NCBI GenBank assembly: GCA_963678675.1
Contig: OY783198.1
Coordinates: 2,361,001 to 2,425,000, forward strand
Source: Xiphydria camelus
Lineage: Eukaryota > Arthropoda > Insecta > Hymenoptera > Xiphydriidae
Direction of reading: 5' to 3'
Length of the DNA stretch: 64,000 nucleotides
In this document: one piece after another, positions 44,684 through 57,500 of the stretch
Numbering within the stretch: the stretch's first letter is position 1
Layout of the letters: each line of letters begins with the position of its first letter
The notes under the pieces: model-generated
Databases searched by the model: none
Told to the model about the DNA's origin: nothing
The model's input: only the letters and a program-made list of their open reading frames with translations
Translations under genes and position numbers: made by a program

Positions 44684-45802
44684 TTGGTACTTAAAAACTG
44701 TTGACGCGAATTGTTTTTATTATTTTTATTATTATTACTATCGCGAAAGACAAACACGATCTCCTCACGATTCCGCAGATCCGCGACCAGCTATCGGTAC
44801 CGGTCTCGTTAAACTACAGTTTCCGCTACGCCTCCGATACGTCATTCCCGAATTTTCTGTCCCGTCAAATCGCACGGCTCACGGCCAAATTCCATCGGCG
44901 AGATGGAGACAGCTTTCGCCGATCGACTATAAGTTTTATCAAGGGTGCACGGAGAGGAGGGACAGCGGGTGGAGTGAGACAAAAATCGAGAGAAAGAGAA
45001 CGAAAGAAAATAATAATACAATCGACTACCTTTCCTCGCGCGTATAGTTGAGGATTCGTGGAGATACAATTTTTCTATGCGTGACGAAGATTTTCTACAT
45101 AACGATATTCTATAATACTATATACATATATTGTCGATGTTCGAAAGCACTTTATATTTTCTAACTATTTAACGAGAATCGTGCCGCCTTCGCCCGCCAC
45201 TTCCCCCCTTTTATATAACGCAAGCTTTTCCGTTCTGGATAGCCGATAACGCACTTTCTTTCGTAGTAACATCATTCGAGTCGCCTAAAGCTCTGCGCGT
45301 GTTCGTGAGTCGAAAGGTGTGAATGAAAGGGGGTAAATTAGGACTGGAGAACGAGTGGAATCACGTAAATTTTGCCACGGATGAAAATGAAGAGAGATGG
45401 AAGGCAGAAGAAAGGCAGTATTTCAGGAAGAAAGTATGTATATCTGATAGGGGATAAATGACAGGCGAGAGAATGAAAGAAGAGTAGAATAAAATTCGTA
45501 TATATATATACGTTAGACGTTGAATCTACAAAATCTACAAGTACGTAAGAGCTAAGGACATGCGAATTGGCGGATATACGTATAAGGAGAGGCTGCGAGA
45601 GGGCGAGAACAATAATTCTCCTGCATTTGAAGGTGTCGCGTTTAGGGAGTGAAAAAAGAAAAAAAAAAGTATAAGATCGAGGGGTGCATTATTGCCAGAC
45701 TTAATGAAAGTTCATCTCGTAACGGCAGGATTTTAAGAATGACTGATTTTTGTAGACACACACACACACACGCACGTAACATTGTATATGCGTGTAAGGC
45801 GA
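44684..45802. other. No gene seen
   Basis: Mixed AT-rich sequence with no recognisable exon or repeat family. A short CA tract lies at about 45758-45770. Confidence 0.5.
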
Positions 45803-45959
45803 GAATTCTTTTTTTGTCACTCAGAGTGTCAAATACTCGGTTTCATGGGCGTCCTCGACGCATGTGAAGTCATCTTTCACACACCAATTCGTAAAAAGTG
45901 GCGCAGTGCGTGAAATCGTCAACCTCGTATTTGACACTTAGTGACAAAAAATAGAATTC
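45803..45959. mobile_element. Short hairpin element bounded by GAATTC
   Basis: GAATTCTTTTTTTGTCACTC on the left pairs with GTGACAAAAAATAGAATTC on the right; GTGTCAAATAC pairs with GTATTTGACAC. It is 157 bp and non-coding. The right arm runs directly into the possible transposon remnant that follows. Confidence 0.65.
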
Positions 45960-47227
45960 GTTATTCGGTTGTTTCGCGCCGTTCTAACGAGTGTGATTGC
46001 CGTACTCGCTTCGCTCGTGCGGCAAACTTCACACTCGCATTAAAAACAGCGCTTCGCGCCCTAATAACGAAAATAACTATTCCCCCGATGCGAGCAGAAA
46101 GTGTGCATATGTGTAAAACCCTGTTGCTGTATAAAATGATGTGTGAAAAAATACAGTCGCGACGTGTGTCCAGCAAAATCATCGTACACCTTGCTTCGCT
46201 TTATTCCGAACCAATTTCTAACGCAGTTTCCATCGCGTCTTGCATGCGAATTAATGTTATATGCATTTTCATTGCGAGAAAGAGAAGAAGCAAAACGCTA
46301 CGACCAGGCTGCACAAAAATGTGCAAGCACTTGTAAGAGGATCCTGGAAAGGGTCGGGGATGCTGATTACAGTTAGCGCATACAAATGCAGACGTTCATG
46401 GACTCGGTAAGCCGATTGATATAGCGCCTGAACAACCATTTCCCAAAAAAATGTACCGGTTCCGCTTCTTAAACGCAGTCCCGTTGATTTCCATGACAGC
46501 ATATAACACAGAGTCTTCCGAAAGTTGCACACAGGTCAACCGTGCAAAAACTCCTCACATGATTAAGTGCAACTCTCTGAACGACGAAAATTCTAATGCA
46601 GAGAGAAACCCGCCGAACGCAGGAAAAGAAATTCCTATTCTCTCTCTGTCAATGTTTAAAGATTTTCGAGATACGCTAACTTGCGACGAGGAACGCATGG
46701 ATACATCTCGGCGGAAGATGACTTTGCTCGGGTTCTCGTCGTTTCGAAGAACGTATTCAAAAATACCGATTTTTTGTCACGATTTCATCCCCGATCCCGT
46801 TATTCGACGGCGCGCTAACCAATCTTATCGTTGTAAAAGTGTAGGACTTGATCTCTATACCGTATTGTCGTGCCATCGAACACATGTACATACGTATCCC
46901 GTCATAACACGTGATATCGATATTTGTGAATTGATTCGACTGTAGGTCCGTTACTCCTTCCGTACGCTCCTTCTAGGATAATAAACTATATCCAAGAAAA
47001 TCACAAGTCGCCGGCCCTGGTTATTAAGGTCGAGCAATATGTCGAGCTTCTGCCGGATTTTCCGTGGAATGCGGGGGACCCACTGACTTGGTTACGGTGT
47101 AGCAACCAACCGGGTCAGGATCCCACACCACGATCAAATAACAATGCGCCGAGGGCTGCGTAATATTTCCAGCTACAGAGCGCCTAGAGTCGCAATCAGC
47201 GTCGCGAGATAAGGTAGTCGACTGATT
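45960..47227. other. Possible decayed mobile element; no gene recognised
   Basis: A stable hairpin (GTGTGATTGCCG at 45990 pairing with CGGCAAACTTCACAC, loop CTTCGCT) is followed by open frames of 131 and 164 codons on + (45941-46336, 46451-46945) and 87 on -. None has a domain I can name. The setting among repeats suggests an old transposon, but this is weak. Confidence 0.25.
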
Positions 47228-47530
47228 TTTTTTTTGTATTAATTATCCGAAAAATTTGGAAAAAATTATCAACCCCACGTTTTTTCATTTTGCATTTTCG
47301 GCCTTATCTGAGCCGGAAAAGGATATTTAGAAATGCGGCATACGTCATCGTTCAGTAAATCCATCTCTATCGCGCTCGCTGCTTGGCATAAGTGCGTCTT
47401 TCACGGCTCTTCGATGACGTCGTAATTCAGCAGAGAGAAACGCGCTTATAACTCGGTGAATAATTGTCTTTTCGGGCATTTTCTTTTTCACGTGATTGAA
47501 TTTAATTTGAAAAGATGAACATTTTTTTCT
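47228..47530. repeat. Interspersed repeat family S, copy 3
   Basis: This is diverged from copies at 12541 and 13963. Shared blocks include CGGCCTTATCTGAGC, GGCATACGTCAT, TTGGCATAAGTGCGTC, GAGAGAAACGC and TTTTCGGGCATTTTCTTTTT. I see no open frame or terminal repeats. The presence of copies outside Rim shows it is a dispersed repeat. Confidence 0.6.
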
Positions 47531-48920
47531 AATCAAACACCGCATTCGCAGTGCGTGCTCGGCGTGACCGAGATTTGCATCAGTGAAATTTCGTTCGGCG
47601 CCGTCTACGCCGAGGAGAGAACGCGAAAACGTCGCAGTTTAATGATCGACGATTTCCCTCGGTCTTCATACTTCTCGCGCGCTCGAAATCGTCGCAATCT
47701 CGGCTGACCTTGCGGTGAACCACTCAAGAGGAGCTATTCGTCAGTGAACATTTCAGATCTCAGTATACCCGCATCCGCCGGTCCGGATGTTCACACTTTG
47801 CCGGATATACATATACAACCGGATCAAGCCGTACGCGTAGGCGCGGCAACGTCTGGCGGGTAGCAGAGGGACAGCGGGACATATAATACAAATAGCTTTC
47901 TTTTTTCATGCGTCATCCGCCTTCTTCCGGTAATACGCATCTCAAATCGGCTCGTTTCACTTTCGTACGCAATTTAGGTACGCGCGCGAGGGGCCGTCGA
48001 ACTTAAACATATACATTTATCGGGATTTATCTCTGTATATATAGTTATGAGTAGTAATACTCATAACTATAATGACAATGTCCACGAAAGCCTAAAATTT
48101 TTCATTATTTCTGTACATTTAGAATTGCGACTCGCATACCCTATGTAAGACGACAATTTCTACGTTTACTCTCTCCCGCGCGCATCTCCCGCCGAGAAAC
48201 CGGAAAGATTCCTCGAATCGGAGAAATCCCCAGTGACCCGCCGCAAGAACAATGATCGGAACTCGACGCGAGCTGCTCTCAAGGCTGCGCGAAGGAAGAC
48301 CTCACCGCGGCGCTATTGCGATCCTCTCCCTTCGGCCGATCGTACGTACACCGATAAATCGTTATGTAAATCGGACGTGCGAGTCCCGCTAACCGAGGCT
48401 TTCTGTGTCGAATAGCTGTAACTGCACTCTTCTATCTCCGCGAGGTAACGCCGCGGCGAGGCGGAGGAAATCCACGGTCGGTGAACGCGAGACCCCCTCG
48501 AAGTGGGTGCCCCGATGGGAAAGGGAGGTCTCTCCGACGCACGCGCGCTCGTTGCGACCGCCGATCGAGCGCCTCTCCGGTCGACGGAGGATGCGTTTTC
48601 GTGCCGGTAGCAAAGGTCCTATAGCGGGTTCTGCGCCGCCGCCGCCGCTGTCGTTCCTCCCAGCCTCATTACCGCATCGATCACAATAATTTGTCGGGTT
48701 TGTCGGCCGATCGCCCGTGACATGTGGCACGGCTCGGGCGAGTCTTCGAAGTACGCATGCCTGCGTAAGTCGTACGCGAATGACGCGGTGTTTAGGAAGT
48801 AACCGAACTGATTAACTGTGATGCAAGGCGCGCGCGTGGCCGCGATCGTATGTGGGCAGGGAGTACGCGACACGCTAGGGGGGGGGGAGTAGCTATTTGG
48901 AGTACCCGCGGTGGCTCGAG
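47531..48920. other. No gene seen; one perfect small hairpin
   Basis: GC-rich at 48180-48700 with overlapping chance open frames on both strands. A perfect 14-bp stem with a 4-base loop lies at 48040-48071. Confidence 0.5.
48040..48071. repeat. Perfect 14-bp inverted repeat
   Basis: TATAGTTATGAGTA, loop GTAA, then TACTCATAACTATA. No T run follows it. No gene is nearby. The role is unknown; it may be a remnant of a palindromic element. Confidence 0.85.
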
Positions 48921-49200
48921 CACTCAGAGAAGAGGTTTAGTTGAATACGAATCTGTGTGATAGAAAAATGTATTTGAAATAAATAGGCATTTGTTCACAT
49001 GAAACAAAAGCCTATTGGAATTAGATAAATGTCTTGCATGTCCTTTTAATCGAGTGTGAATCTAGTAGAACATCTATCTAATTCAAGTAGACTTTTTGTT
49101 CGATGCGAATAAATGCCTATTCGTCTGAAACAAATTTTTCTATCACACACACACACACACACACACAAGTTCGTATTTAACTGCACCTCATCCCTGGGTG
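48921..49200. mobile_element. Palindromic MITE, family D, with a CA expansion
   Basis: The left end CACTCAGAGAAGAGG pairs with the right end CTCATCCCTGGGTG. The arms ATACGAATCTGTGTGATAG and CTATCACAC...TTCGTAT pair closely. A CA tract (49146-49167) has expanded inside the right arm from the GTGTGA sequence. It is non-coding. Confidence 0.7.
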
Positions 49201-50217
49201 CGTCGCGATCAAATTTCACCGACGCTCGTCGGCATTATCGAAGCGCGATCCAATTTGCCCGCGATCGATCGGAGTGCTTTAAATCTTGGTTCCGGCAAAT
49301 GCGAGATAATCGAACGCTGTGTACGGTACGGGAAGTATTACGGAACATTCCAATTCATACGATTGCTCGCGTCGAAGAAAATATGACGTAGAGCAACGGC
49401 GAGAACCGTATACTCGGTGTTTTCCTACGTGGGAAATTAAAATACCCACCTCTCTCTCTCTCTGGAAAGGAGGCGAATAACTGGATCTCGCGCGGTCCAT
49501 GCGCTTCTAAGGATTTTTTGTACGTCTCCATTAAGTCAAAGGAAACACGCACCCGTGCTCCTGTAATCAGGAGATACCGTACCGCTTGAATGTGTTGAGC
49601 AGGCAAATTCGTAAATTTCTCCATATTCACGTCGAAATTAAGCTTTTCCGACGTCCAGAAGCTCGCTCGTTATCAGCGGCGCGTCGTCGATTTGTTCGGG
49701 GCCTGCATACACATCTACGAACGATCCGGTTATGTATTTTGTAACGCATTCCGAGCGCGAAACGATGTTCTCGTTCGCTGAACTCCACGGAGGAGTGGTG
49801 AAGAATGACCGGGCTACGCACACATCTCGAGCTGATAACCACATGTCGCTCTAGCGATTAGCAGGATACTTCTAATAAGACGAACGCATACGATGTCCCG
49901 CTACTGAAACAGTTATAATCGATGAAGTGCGTACTTTATAAGAGAACATAGTTCGTCGCTGGATACGAGCGATGGAAATATGGGTCACGGAAGAATAGGA
50001 CGAAGGAGAATAGTCGCGAAGGCGACTGGCGGTAGGGTCGATTAATGTGCGCAGACGTTTCTTTGTAATCTTATTCTTTTCTAGGTACAAGTTTGGGGCC
50101 GTTCACATATTACTTCACGCAATTTTTTATTTTTTCGACAGCCCCCCTCCCACTTTGTCACAGTTTGTCACAAATTTAAATCCTGGCTCCCCTTTTGTGA
50201 CGTTACAAAAATATGTA
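49201..50217. other. No gene seen
   Basis: Ordinary sequence with short chance open frames on both strands; no repeat family recognised. Confidence 0.5.
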
Positions 50218-50461
50218 CACTCTCTCTCTCTCTCTGAGAACAAAATTTACTTAATCAAGATAAACGAATTTTTGAATAGTCCAGAAACCATATTTATTCG
50301 ATTAAAATTAATATCGATTGGACGAATATAAGTATTGTGTTGATTAAATTGAATATGACTTGAATCAAATCGATATTCATTTGAATCGAATAGTTGTGCT
50401 CTTAGGATTATCCAAAATCACGTTTATTTCGATCAAGCAAATTTTGTTCTCAGAGAGAGTG
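50218..50461. mobile_element. Palindromic MITE, family E, flanked by TA
   Basis: The left end CACTCTCTCTC...TGAGAACAAAATTT pairs with the right end AAATTTTGTTCTCAGAGAGAGTG. TA lies on both sides (50216-50217, 50462-50463). The CT tract at the left tip has expanded relative to the right. It is non-coding. Confidence 0.8.
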
Positions 50462-51659
50462 TAGGTATGTAACCATCTAGATTTCAAAAAGAAATGCCTA
50501 ATGTTTCGCATTTGCTCGAATTATTCTACCTGATCTCTACTTCGATTTTCCTACGATCATATGGGAAGGTAAAACGAGATATTTTGAATATCAATAATAT
50601 ACTAATTTGTCGATCTGTATCTATTTCAAAATAACTTTGTAGCGACTGAATTATTCGTACAGCTTCCACACTTGAGGCAAAGGAAAAAATTGCTGGTATT
50701 TTTAAAAAACAAAAATACTTTAATGTGGATTAGCTTGTGTGTTTGAAACTTAGACCAATTGGCTTCTCATCCCCTCATATATCCTTGATTCGAGAAATAT
50801 TTTGTTGACACCAACAATTACTTCTCTCGGTGTGCAGGCGCGGAACCTCTCGTTACAGCGGGAGAAACGCGATCGACCCGAAAAACGTAACGAAACGGTA
50901 GTCGAATTGTTGACTCAACCAATCGACCGTAGGGACGAGCCGCTCGAAAAATGAGGTGCTAACGATCGAAAAAGGAGTAATCTGAATTTCGAAACCTAGA
51001 AAAGTACCATCCGAGCGACGAGAGCGCGACGCTTTGCTCGCACGTCATCATTCTCACGCTCGTCGGATTGTACCTCTCGCTGAGAATGAGATCATTTTTT
51101 GCTTCGCTGCGTTTTTCCATGGAAAATGCGAGCGCGCGCGCGCGCACGCGCCTGCAAGAAAGAGAGAGGAAGCGGTAGAGGGAGAAAAAAAGCTTCGTAA
51201 AAATGTATAATCGCAGGCGAGAGGAACGTAGGGATCCGAGATACGAAAAGAGATTTCATCTCGACGCGCGCGCGCGCGCTTCCTCTTTCCGGCGTCCGCC
51301 CCGTCTCCCGCGCGTCTCCACGAGATACCGTGAATTAAACTATAAGAAACTTCGATCGACGGCTTTCGATGCGACGCGAATGAGCACGTAGGTCGCTCGA
51401 CTCGACCTTTCTTCATCCTTCTCGAAACGCCGCTGACCGCCATACGTATTGCACTTTCGGTCCGTCGATCGCGCGCGATCCGTATATAACTGCGCGCGTA
51501 CGTGCGATCGTCGCGTCCGCAGATTCCTCTCTTTTTTCGCCTCCCCGCTCTTAATACAGAACGGAGTAAATTGAGTTTGCTGCCGCGTCTCGGGATCGCG
51601 GATCTCTGGAGACGATAAAAAATTACGACGATATAAGACGAAGAAATGTCGTTCGCGAA
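50462..51659. other. No gene seen
   Basis: A 202-codon open frame on the minus strand (51054-51662) has no recognisable domain and is Arg/Ser-rich. GC dinucleotide tracts lie at about 51128-51146 and 51268-51280. Confidence 0.45.
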
Positions 51660-51889
51660 CACTGAGGGGAAAAAATGGTACCTATATATTCAGTTAAATC
51701 GGCGTTAACGGATGGGGAAATGCAGAATTATTTGTTTTAATTAATCAATTTGTTTATACCGATCAACGGCAATTAAAGGAGAAAGGCTGTAGTCCATTCG
51801 AGTCAATTATTAGTCCAAGTAATTTGATCTAAATGCCCCGACTCGTAACCACCGATGTAGTTAAATATACTGCATTTTTTTCCTCGGCG
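51660..51889. mobile_element. MITE with CACTGAGG ends
   Basis: The left end CACTGAGGGGAAAAAATG pairs with the right end CATTTTTTTCCTCGGCG; TATATTCAGTTAAA near the left pairs with TTAAATATACTG near the right. About 230 bp, non-coding. Confidence 0.65.
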
Positions 51890-54372
51890 TAGCGAAGAAA
51901 TACTGCATAGACGTGGATCGAAAATTGTCGATCTGCTGAGATCTTCAATGTCGAACGGATTTCTTTCGCGAGATCGAGCCTCGCGAAATTACGACGATCT
52001 CTTAAACGTGCTCGCGCATTGTTTACACTCGCGTCGCAAAGAAAGTACACGCGAATACACACACACACACACGCGTGCTCGCGCGACCTTTTTTTTCCCC
52101 CCCGGAAAGCGACGGCGACGATGACAAACGATCGCGAATCCATCGTCACGTTTGTCGAGAGGCGGAAAAGCGAGGAGCCGAAGAAAAATCCGAGCCGCCA
52201 CTTCGAAAATGATCAAAATCAAATTCAGAAATCCGCTAAGTCGACCCGAAAGGAATGCGAGGCAATTTGTCGGCGATTGGATAGTTCCATTGAGAATAGT
52301 ACCAAAGGTGAACGGCCATTGGCGGAACGGTTTACCCCCACGGCGAGTGTGCAGGCTATATAGAAGACCCCGCCAGGAATTTCATCTTCAGAATCGAGAG
52401 ACACAGTGTCACGGAAATCTACCCGGAAATTGCGATGTGAGTACGGGATTTCTTTCTCTTGGTCTCGCACACGTATAAGAGTTACGATCGGTGTTCCTAC
52501 GGATATTTGTATTTTTCTCCCGCAAGAGTACGATAGTTTCGCGAAAATCGAAAAGTCGTAACTGTTATTCCCAGTTTTTTAAAATCAAAATCAAAGAGTG
52601 GAGGCGCCAAAATTAATCTTCCGGACGGTCGAATCCCGTAAGTTCTTCTCACTTTGACGCTCGAGTGAAGTCGAGACGTTGTACATCCGCGGTAATCCGT
52701 GCGTGGACGTGAATTCGAGCACTCTCTCAGAAGCGAAGCTAAATTCGAACCGGTTTATCGCCCCGGGTATAAAAGCAGTACAATCGACTTATAATTCTCG
52801 ATCGGTTTCCGTGAAAATTCCCAAGAGTCTCAATGGAGAACATTCCGCAGCTCCTCGTAAATCGCGCGTCGGATTTAAAACGGCATCCACCGCCGAACAA
52901 ACAATTCAGCGCGTCGGCGAACGCGCGCGAAAGAAACGGCGGACGATTCGCGAGAGCGCGGTGCGCGTATATATAAAGAGGAGAAGATCTCTCTCCGCGC
53001 GGAACGGGCAGAGACTTCAAGCGCGGCGGCAGGTGCGCGAGGATACAGTTAGAAACTCGTTTGCGATAATTTTTTCATAGCGCTGCACCGTGTACCGTTT
53101 CCGAAACGCGCCGTGCCATGAAAAAGAGAGTTCCCTCGTTTCTCTCTCTCTCTCCGGGATCGTTTAAATGCGCTCGGTCGCTCCACTTTTCAGATTTCTC
53201 CATTTAATTACCCGTGTCACAGAGTCGCGCGTCGAAGTCTCTAGACTAGGCGGTCGCATCCGCGCTCGACGCGCCGCAAATCCGACGATTCGGAAAAAAT
53301 TCCTACCCGCGCGCGATCTCGATCGTACCTCAAATCTTTACCTCGATCTCGATGCGTATACACGATACCGGTACACCGGCCGTTCACTCGCTCGCTTCTT
53401 CCACGACGGGCCCGGCTACAGAGTAGGTCGCGACCGCCTTTTCGAATAACGGTGCCTCTCAGGTTCAAGAAACTTCCCGATCGGAAGTGGGTTAACGAGT
53501 GATCGCCGTGGTCTCTTACCGGGACGGCCTTAACCGCCGTGACCTCCTTTCGCGGTCAAGGCTCGCGCGCCGGTCTCTCCGATCGCTCGAGTCCGCTCCT
53601 CGAGAGACGCCTCCCGGAGACGCGTGGTGGCACGACTGGACCGTAGGGATTTTCTCGCGCCTCACGGACATCCGGAAGGCGGCGTTCGCTCTCTGCCCCC
53701 GTTTCCTCACCGGTGCGCAGTTTCCTTCGAAATACTCGTATTCCGGGACTCTTGTTCGGGCCGTCGAGGAGAGTCCTCCCGGGGGATCCTTCCGAGAATC
53801 CGCCGCAGGTGCAGTCGAAACGCTTTTCCGGCGTTTCCGGCCTTCCGAGAAACAGGACGGGCGTGATAGGCGCGGGGCAGTGGTACCTGCGCTCCGAAGA
53901 AATGGCAGCAAAATTGTCCCCCCCCACCCCCCTTCGGCCGCGCGTACGTTTCTCTCGGGGCCCGCGGGACTCTCTCGACTCCGACCCGAAATAACGCAAA
54001 TACTCGGAATTCTTAACGGGATCGCGCGCCGGCAAACTACGAGTGGCCGCGGTCGTTGCGTTCACCGTCCGGCGTTATCGCGTCCTCCGCCGATTCCTCC
54101 ACTGCTCGCTTTTCGATGCCCCCCCCCCCCCTCCAAGCCGCGGAAGAAGTCGTACTCGATGTCAACCTCGCTCGCGTCGAGTAGGAAGGTTGCACTCGAC
54201 GAGAATATAGCGCGCTAGTTCCTCCTCCGACCGAGACACGGTACGACACCGAGCGAGTGATCGAAGTAAATCTGAAGTTGCCGAATAATTCGAAAAATCG
54301 ACGGGGGCGGTATCGCGAGAAGTGCGCGAGCGGGGTACTCAGCCTCCGTTACTCTTCGTTCGTAGCTTCGAA
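51890..54372. other. No gene supported; GC-rich sequence before a secreted-protein gene
   Basis: Long overlapping open frames on both strands at 53499-54218 reflect GC-rich sequence low in stops and do not resemble proteins. A C run lies at about 54119-54131. The promoter of the gene at 54373 should lie at the right end, but I see no clear TATA box. Confidence 0.45.
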
Positions 54373-54594
54373 ATGCAGTCCAGTCAGTACGCATCGCTGT
54401 GCATCGTGGCGCTTGTCCTGGGACAAACGTTCGCGCTACCACAGCCCGCGCAGTACTCGCCGCAGTACCATCCCGAGCAGTACCAACAGCAGCAGCAGCA
54501 AGTCAGCGATGAGAGGAAGTTCGCCGAGAAGCCGAACGCCATGAAGAAGGTGGCCCTCGACGACCTCGACGACATCAGTACCAATCAGATACAG
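54373..54594 (+). CDS. Secreted protein exon 1: signal peptide and Gln-rich segment
   Basis: This encodes residues 1-74: signal peptide, a QPAQYSPQYHPEQYQ segment and an acidic tail LDDLDDISTNQIQ. The donor is CAG-GTGAGA in phase 0. The (CAG)n tract near 54485-54502 encodes the Gln run. Confidence 0.88.
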
Positions 54595-57500
54595 GTGAGA
54601 TTGAGCTTCGAAGCCTTTTCGCGCTGTTATCGCGGTGTTCGTCTCGTTTTGGGGTCGCGCGATAAAGACGCATCGAGACGCAAATTAATCGATACTTCTC
54701 CTCTCCTCCTCGTTCCGCCGGCGCAGGAAGGTGGCGGCATGGGATTCTCCTGGTCCAACATGCTGGGGATGCTGATGCAGATGCTGCTGGGCCAAGGAGC
54801 CGGCGTGGCCGGACCCAGCAAGAACGACATCGACGACGGAGTGCCGGCGAGCCCCTGGGCGAACCTCCTCACCGTCGGTCTCCGAGTCCTGACCGCGCTC
54901 CTCGGCGGTCCCCAGCAGCAGGTCGACGGCATCGACAAGGTCGACAATCAGAGCAGCCCCATGCAGGTGAGCGAACGAGAGCGCGCGTCTCCCGCGGGGA
55001 ACTTTCTCCGAACGCGTCCTCGGAAAGAGAGAAAAGGACGATTACGAAAAATGGAAGCGCTATCAGTGAAAACTAGTTCGAGAGAGGATACGGATTAACT
55101 GTACACCGGGCGCGCGATTATCCGGAGCAGCGTCGTTGCAGCGCCGATGCGCGGCCCGGTTCACTGAATACCGTAACGAGGTTGTCCGTTGGGAGGAATT
55201 TCGATTGGGTGCAGGTGTCGACGATGAATTATTCGCGATCAAGTAATTCTAAAGACCTCTATAACGATTCGTTGTTAAATATTTCTATTGTGAATTTTCG
55301 CGAATATGTTGGAAGCTTTTAACAAACACGAAAGTGTGTGTGTGTGTGGTAAAGTTACTGACAATTTTAATACGAAAACACGAATTCCGTGGGAAGCTTA
55401 TAGGAAAATCGCGATCAATATTATGGAATCACGATAAGATATCGTAAAGTCGCAATATTTATCGTCAATTCACGATTATTTTTTAATTTCACAATTTCTT
55501 TCGTAAATTTAACGTACTCTCGTACCGCAGTCATATTGTGAACTTAAAAACATTCCAACCGTGTTATATCGATCTGCGAAACCGAAAAGAATATTTCTAT
55601 CGACTGTGCGAAAATTTCGAGCGCTCCTTCCATCAGGCAACCCTAGGCGGAACAAATTATTTTGCAGTCTTAGCAAAACTAAGTCTTGCTGGGAATGTTG
55701 TACCGCCATGACGGAAACATTATCTCTGGCGGTAAAATATATGTTTATAATAATAGTACAAATATTTTTCAGGGTAGCAAATATTTTTAGCGAGAAAAAT
55801 TTCATTGCGATTGTAGTTACACTTGCTATTATCGAACGTATCTTTTGCTGCCACGGATAATATACTTGTCGCGATAATAGGAAACTCCCGGGAAAACCTA
55901 GTTTTATTAAAACTGCGAAATCATATTTTTTTTCTGCGCAGGATGAATTCCCCCAAGATACACATTAGAGAAAGAAATTCCTCGATTCTCAGGTCACACG
56001 CCCCGCGCGAAGTAACTTACTCTTATCTCTGCGTCCGCAATTATCGCAAGAACTCCGCTCTGTCTAGTTTCCGTCTATTTCGATGCTTGCCTCCTTCGCA
56101 GAAAGAGAAACACACACGGTACACGCGCCTACACGCTGCTTTCTTATACACGATCGCTTTGTCACGTACGAGAGAATAGAAGCGAAGAATCGTCATCGTC
56201 GCACGCGACGCGACGCGACGCGCCTTCGCGGCCGACGACTGACCATATCGGCGGTTTCTTCACTTGCTATCCATAGTAATCGCCGACGTAGCGGTACCTC
56301 TTTAAGAGCGATCGGCGAAGGAATTTCGTCAGTCGCGCCGGATCGCGTGTCGCGTCTCCGGCGAACGATTATAAGTCTGTATATACATGATGAAAAATTT
56401 AGACTTAGCGCACATGGCTGGTGTCGGTTGTTTAGGGCATATTGACAGCGGTGCTGGGCGCGTTTCTAGGCCAGGGCAGAAATCCCGATCAGGTGGCTGT
56501 CATGGCTAAGCAGGCGTCAGAGGTCAGTACCGCTTTATCGAAACTCTTACACTTGATTGCTTTGTATATATCTATATCTATGCTCGATGAAAACTGACCT
56601 GGGCGAACGATGTCTGCACGCGAGAAAAATTTGTTTCGTGTGGCTAAAAAAACGCGAGCTAGTTTACGCAAAATATGTATCGTTCCAAGCATACTTTATT
56701 ATAAACTAAGTGGGCTAAACCAATGAATTGTCACTTAAAGCAGACGATAAATCCAGTGTGATCAGCCACTTCTCATTTGAAAAGCATTGAAATCTTCATT
56801 CACTGCTCGGTTTGCCCTAATTCGTCGGTTCATCCAGGTCAATCCGAATCGAGTACGTATTCTGGATAGCAACTTTGTACATTACATGTGCTTTTCACTA
56901 TTGCAAAAACCGCTTCTCGACACACGACTCGACACATTAGAGATATTTTGTTTTTCTCCGAACGAGCAAAGCGGTTCGGTCTAGGAGAGAGATAACGAAC
57001 GCATCGAGTCGAGTCTCGTCAAGTCGACGGTCTACCTAGAAATAAACGAAATTCTCCGTCCGACAGTTCATCAGCATCGTCGTCAATCTCCTGGACGCCC
57101 TGAAGACGTCCTTCTCGCACCGCTCGCTCAGCGCTCGATCGCTCGGAAGACGCGATACGGTCTCCGAAGCTGCAGTGGCCTCCATCTCCATGCTCAAGGT
57201 AACCGACCGCGTCCTTGACGTCCTCGTTCCAGCGCGGTACGATCCTCGAACCGCTCCGTCGAGAAATTAAACGGAGCCGTCCCTTACCGAGCGCGTCGCG
57301 GTTCACTTTTTCCTCGCGACTGACCCGCTTCGCGATTCGACGACGCGGTCGAGAGTTGCTCGTGAACCGGACAAAGTCACTCGCTCGGAACCGGAAGCAG
57401 TGACTCGCTCGGAACTTGAGAGTGTAGCAGCGAGTGACGATAATTTCCATACGAATAGACTGATGGAATTTTTGTACGCCCGTCTTCAGGGTTACGTGCG

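Noticed and set aside
46451..46945. 164-codon + frame as a gene
   Set aside because: No recognisable motif and a repeat-rich setting. Such length is expected a few times by chance.
47070..47160. tRNA-like segment
   Set aside because: No TTCGANTC-type box and no cloverleaf could be formed by eye.
51054..51662. 202-codon minus-strand frame
   Set aside because: Arg/Ser-rich without a domain. It contains low-complexity GC tracts.
53499..54218. 239-codon + frame with long frames opposite
   Set aside because: The GC-rich sequence is open in several frames at once. The translation is Arg/Pro/Ser-rich without motifs.
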